A DNA stretch of 64,000 bases from Eutypa lata (Eukaryota > Ascomycota > Sordariomycetes > Xylariales > Diatrypaceae). The notes below the pieces were generated by a model, which did no database searches, was not told the DNA's origin, and saw only the letters and a program-made list of their open reading frames with translations. Numbering within the stretch: the first letter of the stretch is position 1; the number at the start of each line of letters is the position of its first letter. The DNA lies in contig JAKULF010000008.1 of the NCBI GenBank assembly GCA_022661535.1, positions 3,410,001-3,474,000 on the forward strand, written 5' to 3'. The translations under genes were made by a program, and so were the position numbers. Shown piece by piece: positions 1 to 11,851 of this stretch.

Positions 1-379
1 ACATTATTGGGTTCAAATGCTCATGCAGTTCTAAACGCTTACACTGGCCGAGAGGGAGAGCGGGCTGGGGCTATATGCAGGCACCCATGCACCCCACTAG
101 AACGGTTGTCGACAGGTTGCCACTAATATAGTCCTACACTTTGTAGATTTGTTCTCCTTCGTCTTACGAATATCGAGATGATATCATAGTTACCGCATCA
201 TAGGTTATTGATACCCGTGGATCAATTCACATTGCATCGACCAAGATGCAGGGCAGACTGGTAGTGATAGTAGTCGTAATAGTCGTACGCCGTGAACCTG
301 CGCAGACAGAACATAGGCTCAGCTATCTTATTCCGTCTTGGCATGTTTCGCAACTACACCTCTGCTGCTCTAATTTACA
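1..379. other. Left edge, no gene seen
   Basis: The open frames on the plus strand here are antisense to the reductase gene that ends at 380 and show no recognisable protein. This is presumably the 3' flank of that gene. Confidence 0.5.
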
Positions 380-1395
380 TCACTCTTTTTCCTTCCCCAG
401 CTTCTCAAGATACTGGCCTGCAACATCTACCACCGCGCTCTCAAAGCTTCTCAACTTCGTTCCTAAAATCTTCTCTACATTACTAGAGTCATATTCAACG
501 GGCAACGTGAGCACCTTTCCTCTCTTGAACAACCCCGATGCAACAGCCTTGGGGAACGCCTTCTCAACATGATCGAACAATGTCCCATAATCTACCTTGG
601 TACAAATACCATAATCCGTGGGCTCTCCTATCCCGGGTTCGAGAAACACCACGCGCAAATGGAATTCAGCCAAGTCGTCAATGTGCACAAAGCTACCGTG
701 AATGGGGAAGGCAGTTCTGCGCCCACCATGCCCATCATTAGAAAGTTATTCGAACTATTCTGCGTCTGCATCATTGCCGCGTCGAGGGCGAGCTCGTTGC
801 GGCCGAAGACGTATCCAGGAATCACGTAGGAAAGAGTAAAATGGGGATTGCGCGTCTTCACGAACTCATCCGTGTTGTGCATCTCTACCATCTTGCCCAG
901 TATATACCCCTCGAAGACATCGCCGAAGGTAGATGGGACAGGGCTGGGCAGCGGGGCGCGTAGAAGCGGAGACAGCGGTGAGGAGTGGCGTGAGACCGAT
1001 GTTTGCCGCGATTGACGAGGTGATAACGACGCGCTGCACGCTGGGTGTTTTAAGCGCGGAGGAGAGCAGGCCGACGAGATCTTCACCGTGGGCTCGAAGA
1101 TCTGTGTCGTGGGATCATAGGTCGGCACCGGCACAGGTGAGCCGGCGTGGATGATGTGCGTGACTCCTTGCAAGGCAGAGTCAAAGGCGCCGTCGATGGT
1201 GAAGTCCGGAATGATGACTGCGGAGAGGCGGTCGCCGGGTGTCAGTTTTTGTACTGCGGGGTTCGAGGAGACCACCCGGGCTTTCTCTTCGGACCGTGCC
1301 GTGTAGCGCACGTTGTAGCCACCGGCAAGAGCACCAAGGAGAATGCGAAAGCCGATCAGGCCGGTGGCCCCCGTGATGAGAATCGTGGTAGCCAT
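380..1395 (-). CDS. NAD(P)-dependent epimerase/reductase, frame broken
   Basis: This is a short-chain dehydrogenase of the extended type, close to fungal aldehyde or ketone reductases and dihydroflavonol-4-reductase-like proteins. The N-terminus has the Rossmann motif TGATGLIG (residues 8-15) and ARSEEKA after the second strand. The catalytic YxxxK is visible as YILGK, and the active-site Ser lies in a shifted frame as VITSSIAAN. Full length is about 338 codons without introns, normal for the family. The sequence as given is not one open frame. A base is missing near 1080 (AAGATC where AAG GAT is expected), the frame returns near 960, and a base is missing near 698 (ACGGT where ACG GGT is expected). 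After that the C-terminus continues as HIDDLAEFHLRVV to a stop at 380. All conserved blocks survive in one of the frames. The breaks could be assembly errors or an early pseudogene; the same kind of break is common elsewhere in the window. The substrate is unknown. Confidence 0.75.
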
Positions 1396-2358
1396 CGTAT
1401 TTTCGTCTTGTACGTTTCTTGTTGTCCTACGTAGCTAGCTTTACTTCCAACTAATTATGGAGCTCGGGAGGTAGAGCTCTCTTCAGTCTCCAATATGAAT
1501 GCGATAAAAGAAAGACCAGGGTTTAGGGAATGGTGGGAAATATTGTCATACGGTGAATGGAGCCAAGCGTTGTTAGCTGCAGGATAGCTGCAAAGGACAG
1601 CCAACTCACGAACACTTGAAGGTCATGTGACGATCACAGGACTGCATAAATGCCTAATGAGAGCCAACAGCTATTAGCAGCGGCTAGGGCGGCAAAAGAA
1701 TATTACACATACGTACCTTTGTTTTATATATATATATATAGTGGACGACCCTACAGGTCATACAGAGCAGATAGAAGGACCTCATGGACCTTAGGACTAA
1801 AGAAAATTATTAGTTGAATAGAACCTCAGTTCCAAGCCTTCACATCCTTGTCACACATATACTGGGCAAAGTCTTTGGCCGATAATTTCTTGCTCAGTAG
1901 CTACGCTTTTTATTTCTCCTTCGTTAGGAGATATTACTACTTTCTTGTCGTGCTACAGCCGCTCATTTCTGAGGGTGTAACATGCAGTGCGTCAATCCAG
2001 GGGTCTGGGTTCTGATAGTACACTGCTGCGCCTCACGCCGGCATCCTCCCGTTTATGGACAGACAAACCCCGCAAACTTTGATTCTAATATTAGATACCT
2101 GCTCAGATTATGGGCTCCAGAGGATGCTCAGCCTTATTATGATTTGCCCGTCAAGTACTTATATATCATCAAAGATACCTTTGCGACTGATTTCATAAGT
2201 GTGTACTATATATATGCTGCCTTGTGAGAGGCTGCGCTCCAATAATTTAGTTGATATGGCACTGAAGATACTCTCGGCACGAAATTTCCATCTGGATGCA
2301 TTTGGTTTCATATGATAATAGTAACGATTGACTTGGTATTAATGAAAAGTTACCATGT
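1396..2358. other. Intergenic, no gene seen
   Basis: This stretch lies between the start of the reductase and the tail of the AAA ATPase gene. It includes a short (TA)n run near 1726-1740. The 81-codon open frame at 1982-2227 has no family features and is probably chance. Confidence 0.5.
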
Positions 2359-2486
2359 CGTGTATTTCCCGCGTCATGTATTTCCTGCGCTACGTATTTC
2401 CTGTATCGTGTATTGCCTGTGTCGTATGTTTCCTGTATCGTGTATTTCCTGCGCCGTGTATTTCCTGTGTCGTGTATTCTTTCCCG
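2359..2486. repeat. 16-bp degenerate tandem repeat, 8 copies
   Basis: Eight consecutive 16-bp units fit the consensus cgtgtatttcctgtgt, with changes mainly at the last four bases and a few internal ones. Counting from 2359 to 2486 gives exactly 8 x 16 = 128 bp. It lies just past the likely 3' end of the AAA ATPase gene, so it may fall in that gene's 3' UTR. Confidence 0.85.
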
Positions 2487-2591
2487 ACTTCAATCCTACA
2501 CCTACTTGCTACTCAAGGCTGCAGATGCTGCCCATACTGACTACTGGCCGGGGGCGATTCTGGGCCTATAATATTCGAAGTCAGCTGCCTT

Positions 2592-5500
2592 TCATATTGA
2601 ATTACCCGCGGTGACTTGGAAGCAAGTGCACCCACTAATAAACGAGGGCGTTCTGTAGGCACTCGAAGAAGAGTAATTAAAAGCCGGGAACTGCTTACCT
2701 GGAGATGAGCTCTGCTGATGTTGGGAACCTTGAACTCCTGCGTAATACCCGCCCACGGGACCAGGATTCCAACCTCGTTGTGGCTGCGGTTGGAAAGGTG
2801 CTTGGTGCGACACCCCCCCTTGCTGCTGTTGTGAAAATGGTTGGTATGGGGGTATAGTTAAACCCCGTTCGGGGCTCCTCGATGACGGGTTGGACTACCT
2901 CCTTGTGAGTGGGTATAGGGTTCATTCTGTTGGTAGAACTCCTGTTGCTCTGGGCGGCTATACCTAGCAGCGGACTGGACCCTGTGCCCTGCAAGCCGAC
3001 TTAGTTGGCCTCTGCGAAAAGCAGTCGAGGGATCGTGTGCTAGCGGGTTTTCCGGCATCCCCCTTCTTCCCTCCTGTCTACGGATGCCCATGAGGAAAGC
3101 ATACTTCTCCTGGTCGGCATCCCGCACGTCCTGGAGGTATTTCATGAACTCGAGATAAGCATCTGCGACAGTCTCGATGTGGCTAACGCCGAGGCGTACT
3201 TCAGCATCGGGATTTATGACGACTCCGTCATCATTGGTCTGGGCCTCGAATTCTGCCAAGGATAGGGCTGTATGACACGCATTTCGAATCTGACGGCCGT
3301 TCCAGCGAGCATTTGGATACTTGGTCCAGTAGTCAGCCACAAATGCAGTAATTCTCAACTCATCAATATGTAGCATCCTCTCCTTATACTTCAGGTGCGC
3401 CCTGATCAGTCTCCAGTTGAGGACGAAGATATCCATGGTTGAGTCGTAATCGAGCACCGGGTAGTGCAAACTGATATGGATACGGGACGAAAAGGCTTCA
3501 TCGAAGTCACCAATACGGTTGGTTGTTAGGAAGAGCACTCCAGAGTAATATTCAAGTACACGCAAGAATACTAAAATCAAATAATTAGTCAGAAGCATTG
3601 TCCCGGGTGTAAAACCTACCAGCAACAAGACCATTCCGCTGGAAGTCTTGCGGTATCCTCCGGGCAAGAAATACATCTGCTTCATCGAGAAGCAGAATAG
3701 ACCCCCATTTGTTGGCAAGCGTAAAATTTGTCTCCAGAACCGTCTCGACCTCTCTAGCTGTTGTCCCGAGGTCACCTAGAAGACTGTAGTGTCAGTTTAT
3801 TGTTAGTGTTCAAGATAGGGAGGGATACCTACCACATGTTAACTGGAACAGGGGTTTGTTGAATAGTTCAGCAATACATTCTATTTTTCTCCCAATTAGT
3901 CTGGGGACCAGCTGATTACCCTTCATACAACTGGTGGTTACTAACCTGCCGTGGTCGTTTTGCCCACCCCTGGTGCTCCGTGTAGAAGGATTATTAAACC
4001 TTTCCCTTTAGTAGCTGTTAGTTTCACCGCGTTCTATTATGTCGAAGGGATAAGTATTAAAGATATTACCTTTGCCTCGTACAATATCCGCCTGCATTTC
4101 GTGACCAGCTGCTGACTCCTTGGCTTGGAAATGCTGACCCACTAGCGACCTCACGATTTTCTTTCGGTCGAGGCCATCTTTTGGGAAAACGAGGTTGTCG
4201 AAGGCATTTCCCTTTGTACTTTCTTCAATTGGGTTCTCAGCCTTGCGTCTATTTCTATATTCCTCTAGATCCATAAGATCTTTCAGATCAAGTTTTGCTG
4301 CGTTTCATTAGTTAAAGGGAATCATCAACTAGAAGCTATCATAAATAATGGAGGAACATAATGAAAGAGAAGAAATCACCATGTGATTCTTCTTATGGTA
4401 CTTACCCCAACTTCTACTGCGAAGGACAAACCCGAAGACGCGGTGCGTCATAATTATGAGATCATCATCGATGACGTGCGTGATATTGTTCTTCTGTAGT
4501 ACTCTTGCGATGATAGCTATTGGAGCTGGGTTTTTGTCATCCGCTTTGGAAAGTAAGCTCGAGAGAAACTCCTCGTTCTGTTTCTCGTCTACATAATTAT
4601 CGCGGTATATGGCATCTCCAGCACAACACTCAGCAGCGCAGTGCTCGAGATTGTCAGTGTCATCCTCAGAGTCCGAGTCCGAGTCCGAGTCCGAGTCCGA
4701 GCTTGTGTCGAAATCCTTCCTCTTTCGTGGACTTTTACGCTGCAGTTTTGCTCGCAGCTGCACGTTTGGCTTCCAATCTCTGTTCTTTCGGTCTTCGCGC
4801 ACAACTAGGGCCTCTGAAAAGTCGACCATGACTTGGCTATCGATCTCGTCTCTAGAATCTAACGACAAGCCATTATAGTGCATATGCCCCACGTGTACTG
4901 CTTGAAGGAATTTCTTCCCCCTCTCAATGAGTGTTTGGCGGATTGCACTATTGTTCTCAGCAAGAGAGAGAGGGTAGATAGGAAGGGCCATAATGTCCTT
5001 CTCGCCTTGATAACGTGCAATGTCAAATTTCCTCGAGACTGGGCCAAGGTGGGTCCCGTCGAAGTCTAGGTAAACGCAGTGAATAGACACTGTCGGCTGT
5101 TGTTTCTCTTTGATACGAAAAAGTCGAAATGGCAGCGGAGTCGAGACATTGTGTTGAGGGCTAGTCACCTTGATGACCTTGTAGCACTGCAGGTGCTTGT
5201 CCCCGGGCTCAATAACTTCAGCGCCGGGTTTGAAAAGATGCCATAGATCAATGAAAGTTACCCGTTTACAATGCCTTGCCAGAAATTCCTGCTTCCGTAC
5301 TATCGTCGTATCGATGAAATCAAGAAGGCAGCGCAGGTGGGAGTGTGCAGTTGGCGACAGTGTGATATGATCTTCTTCATGTAGTTTTCTATCAGCCTGG
5401 GCGGGTTCCTCAGAATCAAAAATATTGGTATTTTGACCCTTAACAAGCCCCTTCTCCGTTGCTTCGTTCGATGGAGTATCGGACTTGTGAGCATCTAGTG

Positions 5501-6567
5501 TAGTAGATGGTATTTTGTCTTCGACCAAACCTCCCTGGTGACCAGTTCCTGGCAAGGATTTGCTTTTCATACTGGCGTACCAATCTCGCAAATGGTTTTG
5601 GTGAAAAGAGAGGGCTTTGAATGGCCGTACCATCACAATCGTAGGGACCCCATCGGAATTTCTGCGTCTCATGTAATAGGAGACTTTAAACCCAAGAACC
5701 CTGTCTAAAATAGATACGAGAGAATTAGATCGAATTCTAATTCGCTCGGGCAGCAGGTCTTGGCCTCGGTATGTCAACTCCCTTGGAACTCCGTCATTCT
5801 GTTCATCGAAGAATACAGGCTGTTTCTGTCTCTGGCGAGGGTTGTAGATCATGGCAGAATGACCTGGGAGGATCGGTTCCCCTATAAGGACATCAACCAC
5901 AAATGACTCTTCTAGGGCTTGGCCAGAAGCTTTGAAGGCGTACCAGTCTACCCAGTTGAGAATAGGCTTGGTGTTTGGGGGAGATTTCCCCCTCGTCGAT
6001 TCCTCCTTGTGTTTTCGTGCTGTTTATGTGCTTTTCACCATACACATAAGTAGCTAAGTCATTGCTCGTGAGGTCAAATATTCTCATCTCTTGCTCATGT
6101 TTCACCTCTAATTTTCGCTTCTCGTAATCCAAGTAGCTTTGCAAGTTTTCACCGACATCTCCATCGCCATCGGATCTCGTTGCGATGCTCTCTTTCTCTC
6201 TCCCTTTCTCGAGAAAGGAAGGCCCGTCAGAGATAACATTAGACTGTCTGCGGTTGAAGATGTAAGATTGCAGGGACTCCTTGTCCGCAAGAAGAGCCAT
6301 TAAAGAATTGACATTGTATATCGCCTTAGTTCCTAGCTGAGTCCGCTGATCGATCTTAGAGAGTTTCTTTTGCACTCTTCCTAACTCTTCCAACAGCGCG
6401 GTACTCGCTTCATGAGGGGAGCTGTGGGTCACCTGGGCTTCAGGCGCATTATTGCCGGAAGGGTGACCACCATATTTCGAACTGGCGTTTGTAGTTAGAG
6501 CATCCATCGCGTCCTTACTACCCTCACCACTAGGGGAAATGTCATTGTTTCCGTCATGGCCCAACAT
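2592..6567 (-). CDS. AAA+ ATPase with N-terminal DUF7025-like region
   Basis: This is a large fungal AAA+ ATPase. The N-terminal 230 residues are charged, followed by a DUF7025-type region and a Ser-Asp repeat coded by GAGTCC units around 4672-4701. The ATPase domain is assembled over small introns at 4298-4405, 4006-4069, 3881-3945, 3776-3833 and 3571-3619. The splices restore Walker A (GAPGVGKTT), Walker B (LLLDEAD), sensor 1 (TTNR) and an arginine finger (SSRIH). The tail is rich in Gln, Pro and Gly. There are two frame problems. Near 5971-5985 one base is in excess, or a small intron was missed. At 2863-2866 a C run (G on the coding strand) seems one short, ending the protein at 2858; adding a base continues a PFSQQQQ-rich tail to a stop at 2592. 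A good GTAAGC donor in that tail could instead splice to a stop at 2513. The family is common and multicopy in filamentous fungi. The role is unknown; remodelling of a protein substrate is the family inference. Confidence 0.8.
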
Positions 6568-7621
6568 TTGCTCATTGAAAGAATGAAGGAGGTTATTGCT
6601 AGCTGTGGGTTTATTTGATAAGAAGGCGGCGTCTGCCGGTGTAAACAGAGCGCTGATAGATTTGTATAGCCTAATGAAGACCTAGAGTCTTGTTTTTAGG
6701 CTGACAATAACATTGGTCTGACAACTCAAAGCCAACTAGAGATGCCTGACACGGTGCTCGTGAACTAGAAAGAAGGAAAGCTTTTGGGTATAAAAGTATA
6801 GTCTAAGAAGATAGGAAAGGAGGAGGGGGATCGTTGCGATATATGGACATGTCTACGAACGTAATGGAATGGCTAACAAAGTATATTTCTGGCAGGAGAA
6901 AATACATACGAATACCTAAAGTATACTTGTCGGCAATTACAAGAATTGGTGCGATTGCTCTGGCCAAGAAGGAGGAAGTAGTCCGGATGCGATAGTGGTA
7001 TAACAGTCTTACCGTGCCATACGACATCCTCATGGTGATTGGTTTCGTGTGTATGGTTCCGTCCTGGACTTGGAAAATATGATACCACACACTGAATCTA
7101 GAACTACGATCTATTCATATACATCTCACAAGTCTCATGTTGGGCAATACGATCATATCCGTGTCTATATATTTGGAAAGTCTCAGCGAAAGTGAAATAT
7201 AATCGATGGCCATCACGATGATGAGCCTGCTGTGAAACCTCGGGGTCTTAGAATCAGGGCGTCATACATTTTAATGGGAAATCCTAAGAATACACCAATA
7301 TACTTCCTGCCTACTTAATGAGGTAGCCGGGGAATATTGCCTTTGTCGCTACAAGGTTTTTACACATTCCTACATATTCCACACGTGGCAGTGTCTCAGT
7401 TAAAATAGAACGTGACCAGTTGGATTGAATTGCTGAAGTTATCATAGATCGAACCTACCATTACTCGCTTACTGTGTCCCTTAGGCTTACTAGAAGCACC
7501 ACAGAGATGGACATGCCTTCAATGAATTTGGGACTGCTAACTCGAACCCTTACTGAGAGGCAATTCTATTTCCACTCTGAACTCTTTTATAATCGAGTTT
7601 TCACATCTTGGAGTAATAGCG
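6568..7621. other. Divergent intergenic region
   Basis: This is the shared upstream region of the AAA ATPase (minus) and the DUF7708 gene (plus). The minus-strand frames at 6803-7090 show no family features. I see no RNA gene. Confidence 0.5.
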
Positions 7622-9906
7622 ATGGACGATTCACACTTGGAACCAAAGCTCCGCCAACGGCCTATTGCAGTACTTTCACCTTTTGGAGAAATAAACATGA
7701 TCGATTCACACTTAGTACCAGAGCTTCACCATCGGCCCATTGCGGTAGACTTTGTGGACAACCGTCTTCCACGATTTCACCTGGCCTTTTCACAGCACAG
7801 TTCTATATATAATGCTAAGCTTGATCGCTATATTCCATCTAGTCCTTCATCTTCTGATATGATGTTCATCGATAAACCTGAAACGGAAGTACGTGTGCCT
7901 ATAAAGCCACGTAGTGTACGTGGACCACCGGAGATTTTACTTTCAATGCGGTTTTGGGACAAGGTATTCCCAGATGCGATGAGCAAACTCGCGAAGACCT
8001 ATGTGGAGCCAAAGGGTCGATACGGCAATGAGCATAGCATTAGAGACTTGGAAGACTGGGACCAAGTCTACCAACTGCTGGAAAACTGCCGTGAAAAGTA
8101 CTTGGGCAATAAGGGTTGGTCCAAGAACGTCAAAAAGGGTGGAGACATTTCACGGATAATATCGGCCCTCTACAGCAAGCATGGAATCTTGTCCCCGACA
8201 TCGACTATATTACGCCTATCCGTGGGACCGTGGAGTTCCTTATGGACGTAAGTTGTCCTTCTATACATTATAGTGATGTTGATCTAACGGGAGATATTAA
8301 AGGCTATCAGGAGAGCATCCGAAGCCCGGAAGCGAATTTTACAAGGACTCGAGAAGCTAGACAGCATGTTTAGAGACATTGAGCTCTTCTTAGTTGTGTT
8401 TCCATCAGATCCAAATGTGTACGATGCTGGCACGGAGCTCGTTGTATCTGCTCTCAGGGCTGTTGAGAAACTGATTGGTTTCTATCTTAAATGCAAAGGT
8501 AAGCGGTCTTCCTTGTCTACACTAAGAGCTCACACGTCTCTAACTATTTCTAGGAAAGAAAGCACTGTCAGCCATGTTTAAAGGCGATGAATACGAAGCC
8601 GATGTAATCAGCAGTCTTGATGATATCATGGCCAAAAGTGAGAGCCTCCGCTATGAGGCCACAAAAGCCGATATGTCGCAATCTGCGAAAAATTGGCGGA
8701 TCGCAGAACACCGTAAGATCCTATGAGCCACTTCTAATTTCAACTTTGCAATTGTGTTAACACCAGAACTATAGGTCATAAGGAGCTTGTAGAGCTTGAA
8801 AGATCTCTCAAAAATGGCCAAGTTGAGATTATGCAAAACTTGAACGCCCACGCTGCCGACATTGAACTTGGTATGACGAGTATATACCATCTGATAGAAG
8901 AGTTTGAGAAAAATCAAGCCAAAGAGCGAGGTGTGTATATATCCGTACTTCCTGTTTTACCATGGTTACTCGTTACAATCCCACTAATTTAAGAAAAAGT
9001 AGAGCGAAACGGAGAGCTTGACAAAAGAAACAACATGCTAGAGCAAGAGGTCACCAACTTAAAGTACACGACCAGCAACCTACAACGAGCACTCACCCCA
9101 AAGGTGACTTCTGGTTGGAGCATAAAGCTGGAGGATCTTTGGAACATTTTCGGCGTTTTCGCTTTCGAGAATGAGGATATGCAGCATATAATAGAGAAGA
9201 ATGAACGACTCCCTTTTCACGAAAGAGCCACGACGGAAAGTCTGATCGCTGCCCCTCGGTTCAGAGAATGGATGGTGTCACCAAAGTCGATGGAGCTGTT
9301 AGTGCAAGGAGAATTCTCCAGCAGCAGTCGCGAAATATCCCCTTCTCCGTCTTCTGTTCAACACTTGGGATGGCCTTTAGGGGAAATCAGAAGTTTATAT
9401 CACTGATACACCACTGTGGCCTCCACGCCGACAATGAGGATCCGGAATCGGGCCCCTGGAGCATGATGATGAGTTTCATAGCTCAACTCCTCTGTCAATG
9501 GGACATCGATACTAGTATTCTGCATCAACACGTTGATCTCTCGTGGGTCGAGTACTATGATTCCCCGAATATAAGCAATCTCTGCGACTTATTTACCTGG
9601 CTTGTCCGTCAGATCCCGGAACACATGACGGTTTTCTGTGTTATCGATGGAATCCATGCCTATGAAAGAGACTGTTACGTCGAAGACCTCGTTGACGCTT
9701 TGGCATGTATCCTAGATACGACGCTGGATGCAGATATACGTGCTATTATAAAGGTGGTAGTAACTACTCCTTGTCGCACAATAGAGGTACGGGAGGGGTT
9801 TCATGACAAGGCGGTTATGTTAATGACTAGGCAAGGTACATATGTGGATGTAAGTCCTCGAATGGTTCAACATAAGGTATCACACATCTTGTCAAGCAGT
9901 TGGTAG
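7622..9906 (+). CDS. DUF7708-type protein with coiled coil
   Basis: This multi-exon protein resembles fungal DUF7708 proteins, which often form the N-terminus of NLR-like or ankyrin proteins. The recognisable block starts at FWDKVFPDAMSKLA and runs through KGWRHFTDNIGPLQQAW. Introns fall near 8248-8303, 8500-8553, 8714-8775, 8931-8997. Next come coiled-coil segments (about 8590-9100). A C-terminal domain with the phrase LLVQGEFSSSSREISP and then TVFCVIDGI is also usual in this family. There is no Walker A, so this is not a complete NACHT protein. The frame is broken twice: at 8137-8139, where KGG should read KGW (a G is missing), and at 9338-9341 (a C is missing). The N-terminus carries a 15-residue repeat (DDSHLEPKLRQRPIAV, and again from IDSHLVPELHHRPIAV) 78 bp apart. 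The start at 7622 is the first ATG in frame and is uncertain. The function is unknown. Confidence 0.7.
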
Positions 9907-10304
9907 TTTGGGGTTTTGATTCAAGCACCATTAGCCTTGTCGCTAGTATATAGCAACAAAACTACCAGTATCTGAAGAGAACTAATATAGACTGAACTTT
10001 TTACAATTTTCTGTGAGATTCTACCTACAACGTGCGTTACCTATAGGTACTTCAAGTTGGGCTGCATTGCGTTGATGCGGATTTTCTAGAGTAATGCTAT
10101 TCATACCTTACTTTCATACCTTACTTTTGCTTTGCCACCTGAGGCCTAAAATTACGCCAGTTGCAGCCTAAGGTTACCAGCTGACATCATAAGATACCTA
10201 TTTAGATATTGTTAAACTTCCACCGCATTTAAAGTCACACTTCTCATGAGACACAACATCAGCTTCCACTCTCTTCTGACTGCAGATCTCCCATAATATA
10301 TCCA
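9907..10304. other. Intergenic, no gene seen
   Basis: This is the 3' flank of the DUF7708 gene and the promoter side of the cysteine-rich gene. It is AT-rich and shows a direct repeat (ataccttacttt) near 10105-10130. Confidence 0.5.
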
Positions 10305-11464
10305 ATGGAGCAACTAGCCGGAGAGAAGCGACCGTCATCGCCAGGCAGCGTGCCAGATGCATCATCTAAACGCCACTGCTCCGGACCAAACGCGTCTCTG
10401 AGCACGTCCCCGAGCGCGTCTCCGAACGCGCCTGACAGCCCTATGGTTTCTCCTAGGCAAGAACAGGGTCTAGCCGAAGCCAATATTTCCCTAGGCTACG
10501 ATCTTGAGGTCGAGGATCCAGAATTCGGTTTCAATCGCGACTATCCTGAGGACGACGACAGCGATTCGATCGACTCGTGTGGTAACCCCCGCTACAAGAA
10601 AGATGCCCCAATGACGGAGAAGATGCCCAAACCTCCCAAGCAATCGGATGTCCGCTGCCGCTGTGGATCGGCCAACGCGAAGAAAGCACCGTGCGGCAAC
10701 TGCTCTTGCAGCAAATGGGGGTATCCTTGTTCGAGCTCCGTGTGCGGTTGCCACGATGCTTGTCAGAACCCTTTCAACAACCTCGCGCACATTTTCGGAA
10801 CAACCGATCAGCCTCTCAAACTGCATCCCTGTTTCGTAGCCTGGGTGTTGAAGCTACACAGTCCTCCAACGAAGTTTGGATGTGGACTGGCTTTTAGTGA
10901 AGTCCTAGAGGGAGGGGAGGGACGCTGGAGTATGAAGTTAAGAACTGCAAGAAGCTTGCGTCGTGGAAGCGTTCCTGGGAGCAAGCTGAGGGTGACCCCG
11001 ATATGCAAGAAGAGCTGAAGATGAAGCTACTTCGCCTGGCTTTCCTCGATGACAAGTGCGAATATTACTTCTCATTCTGCCAAGGGCCTGTAGACTCCTT
11101 TGGGTCTTGGACCAACGAAGACGTAAGCAAACCCCCAACCTTTTCCTTTTCCCCCTTCATGACAATTGCTGACTTGAGTCTATATAGAATGTGTGGCACT
11201 GTAGAAAGTGCGGCGAGTGTATGGAGTGGCGGGAGTGGCACTGTAGCAAGTGTGACAAATGTTCGTACGGAGCAAGTCTGGCGTGTGACGGGTGCGGCGG
11301 TGTCTGTGAGGCCTACCATTTCACCCATCAGGGAGAACAGAGACTGCAGGAACGATTAGGTTTTGACTGAGACAGATGGGGTTTCGTGGATGATGACTCC
11401 GATTTCGCCGGCTGAGCATTTCGATGAAGAATCGTATCAGGATGTTACAAGCCCTAGATCGTAG
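10305..11464 (+). CDS. Cys-rich protein: CXC-like domain plus zinc ribbons
   Basis: Residues 1-110 are Ser/Pro-rich and acidic. A compact cysteine cluster follows, with [20 protein letters not shown] and then [19 protein letters not shown], typical of a Tesmin/TSO1-like CXC metal-binding domain and its NPFNN end. A second zinc module lies after an intron at 11123-11187: WHCRKCGEC and WHCSKCDKC in tandem, then CDGCGGVC. The reading frame needs one extra G near 10918-10921, where GGG should probably be GGGG, to join the CXC half to [17 protein letters not shown] second small shift near 11358-11368 would extend the protein past TGA 11370 into [19 protein letters not shown], ending at 11464. CXC domains in other proteins bind DNA (known of the family); a nuclear role is inference. 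The join of a single CXC motif with CPxC-type ribbons is found in some uncharacterised fungal proteins. Confidence 0.7.
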
Positions 11465-11851
11465 CTAAGTTCATAAATAGGGCACCGAAAAAAGCGCACC
11501 GTCTACAGAACTGGAATGGCACAGGAGAAAATTACTTGATCGTGATATCCTAAACAAACATTCGGTGATGATAATTGTATTGTTGTCTCTTTCTATTAGC
11601 GAAAGGTTAACCGTGAATGTCCATTTCCAACGACAACTTGAATTAACTGTTCACAGTTAAGTATCCAACTCCAGGTTATCCGGCATAGCCTTCCCCTTAA
11701 ACTATGTTGCGGGTTTGGGGATTGGAAGTATATTACAGCTAGTGGGCCTCTAATAGTCGAAAGCTCCTTGCGCACTCAAACCAGCCTGGTGAACCCATTT
11801 CCGGAATCCACCACTTGGGAAAGAGTAAAGCACTTCCGTGCTTCGATCTTC
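11465..11851. other. Convergent 3' region, no gene seen
   Basis: This lies between the 3' ends of the cysteine-rich gene (plus) and the permease (minus). The frame starting at 11768 is antisense to the permease tail. Confidence 0.5.

Noticed and set aside
1982..2227. 81-codon frame with Tyr-rich end
   Set aside because: No domain, no promoter context and AT-rich; probably chance.
5971..5985. Possible 77-bp intron in the AAA ATPase N-terminus (GTATGG to CCAAG)
   Set aside because: No clear branch site; a one-base excess near CCCAAAC explains the frame change more simply, though it was not excluded.
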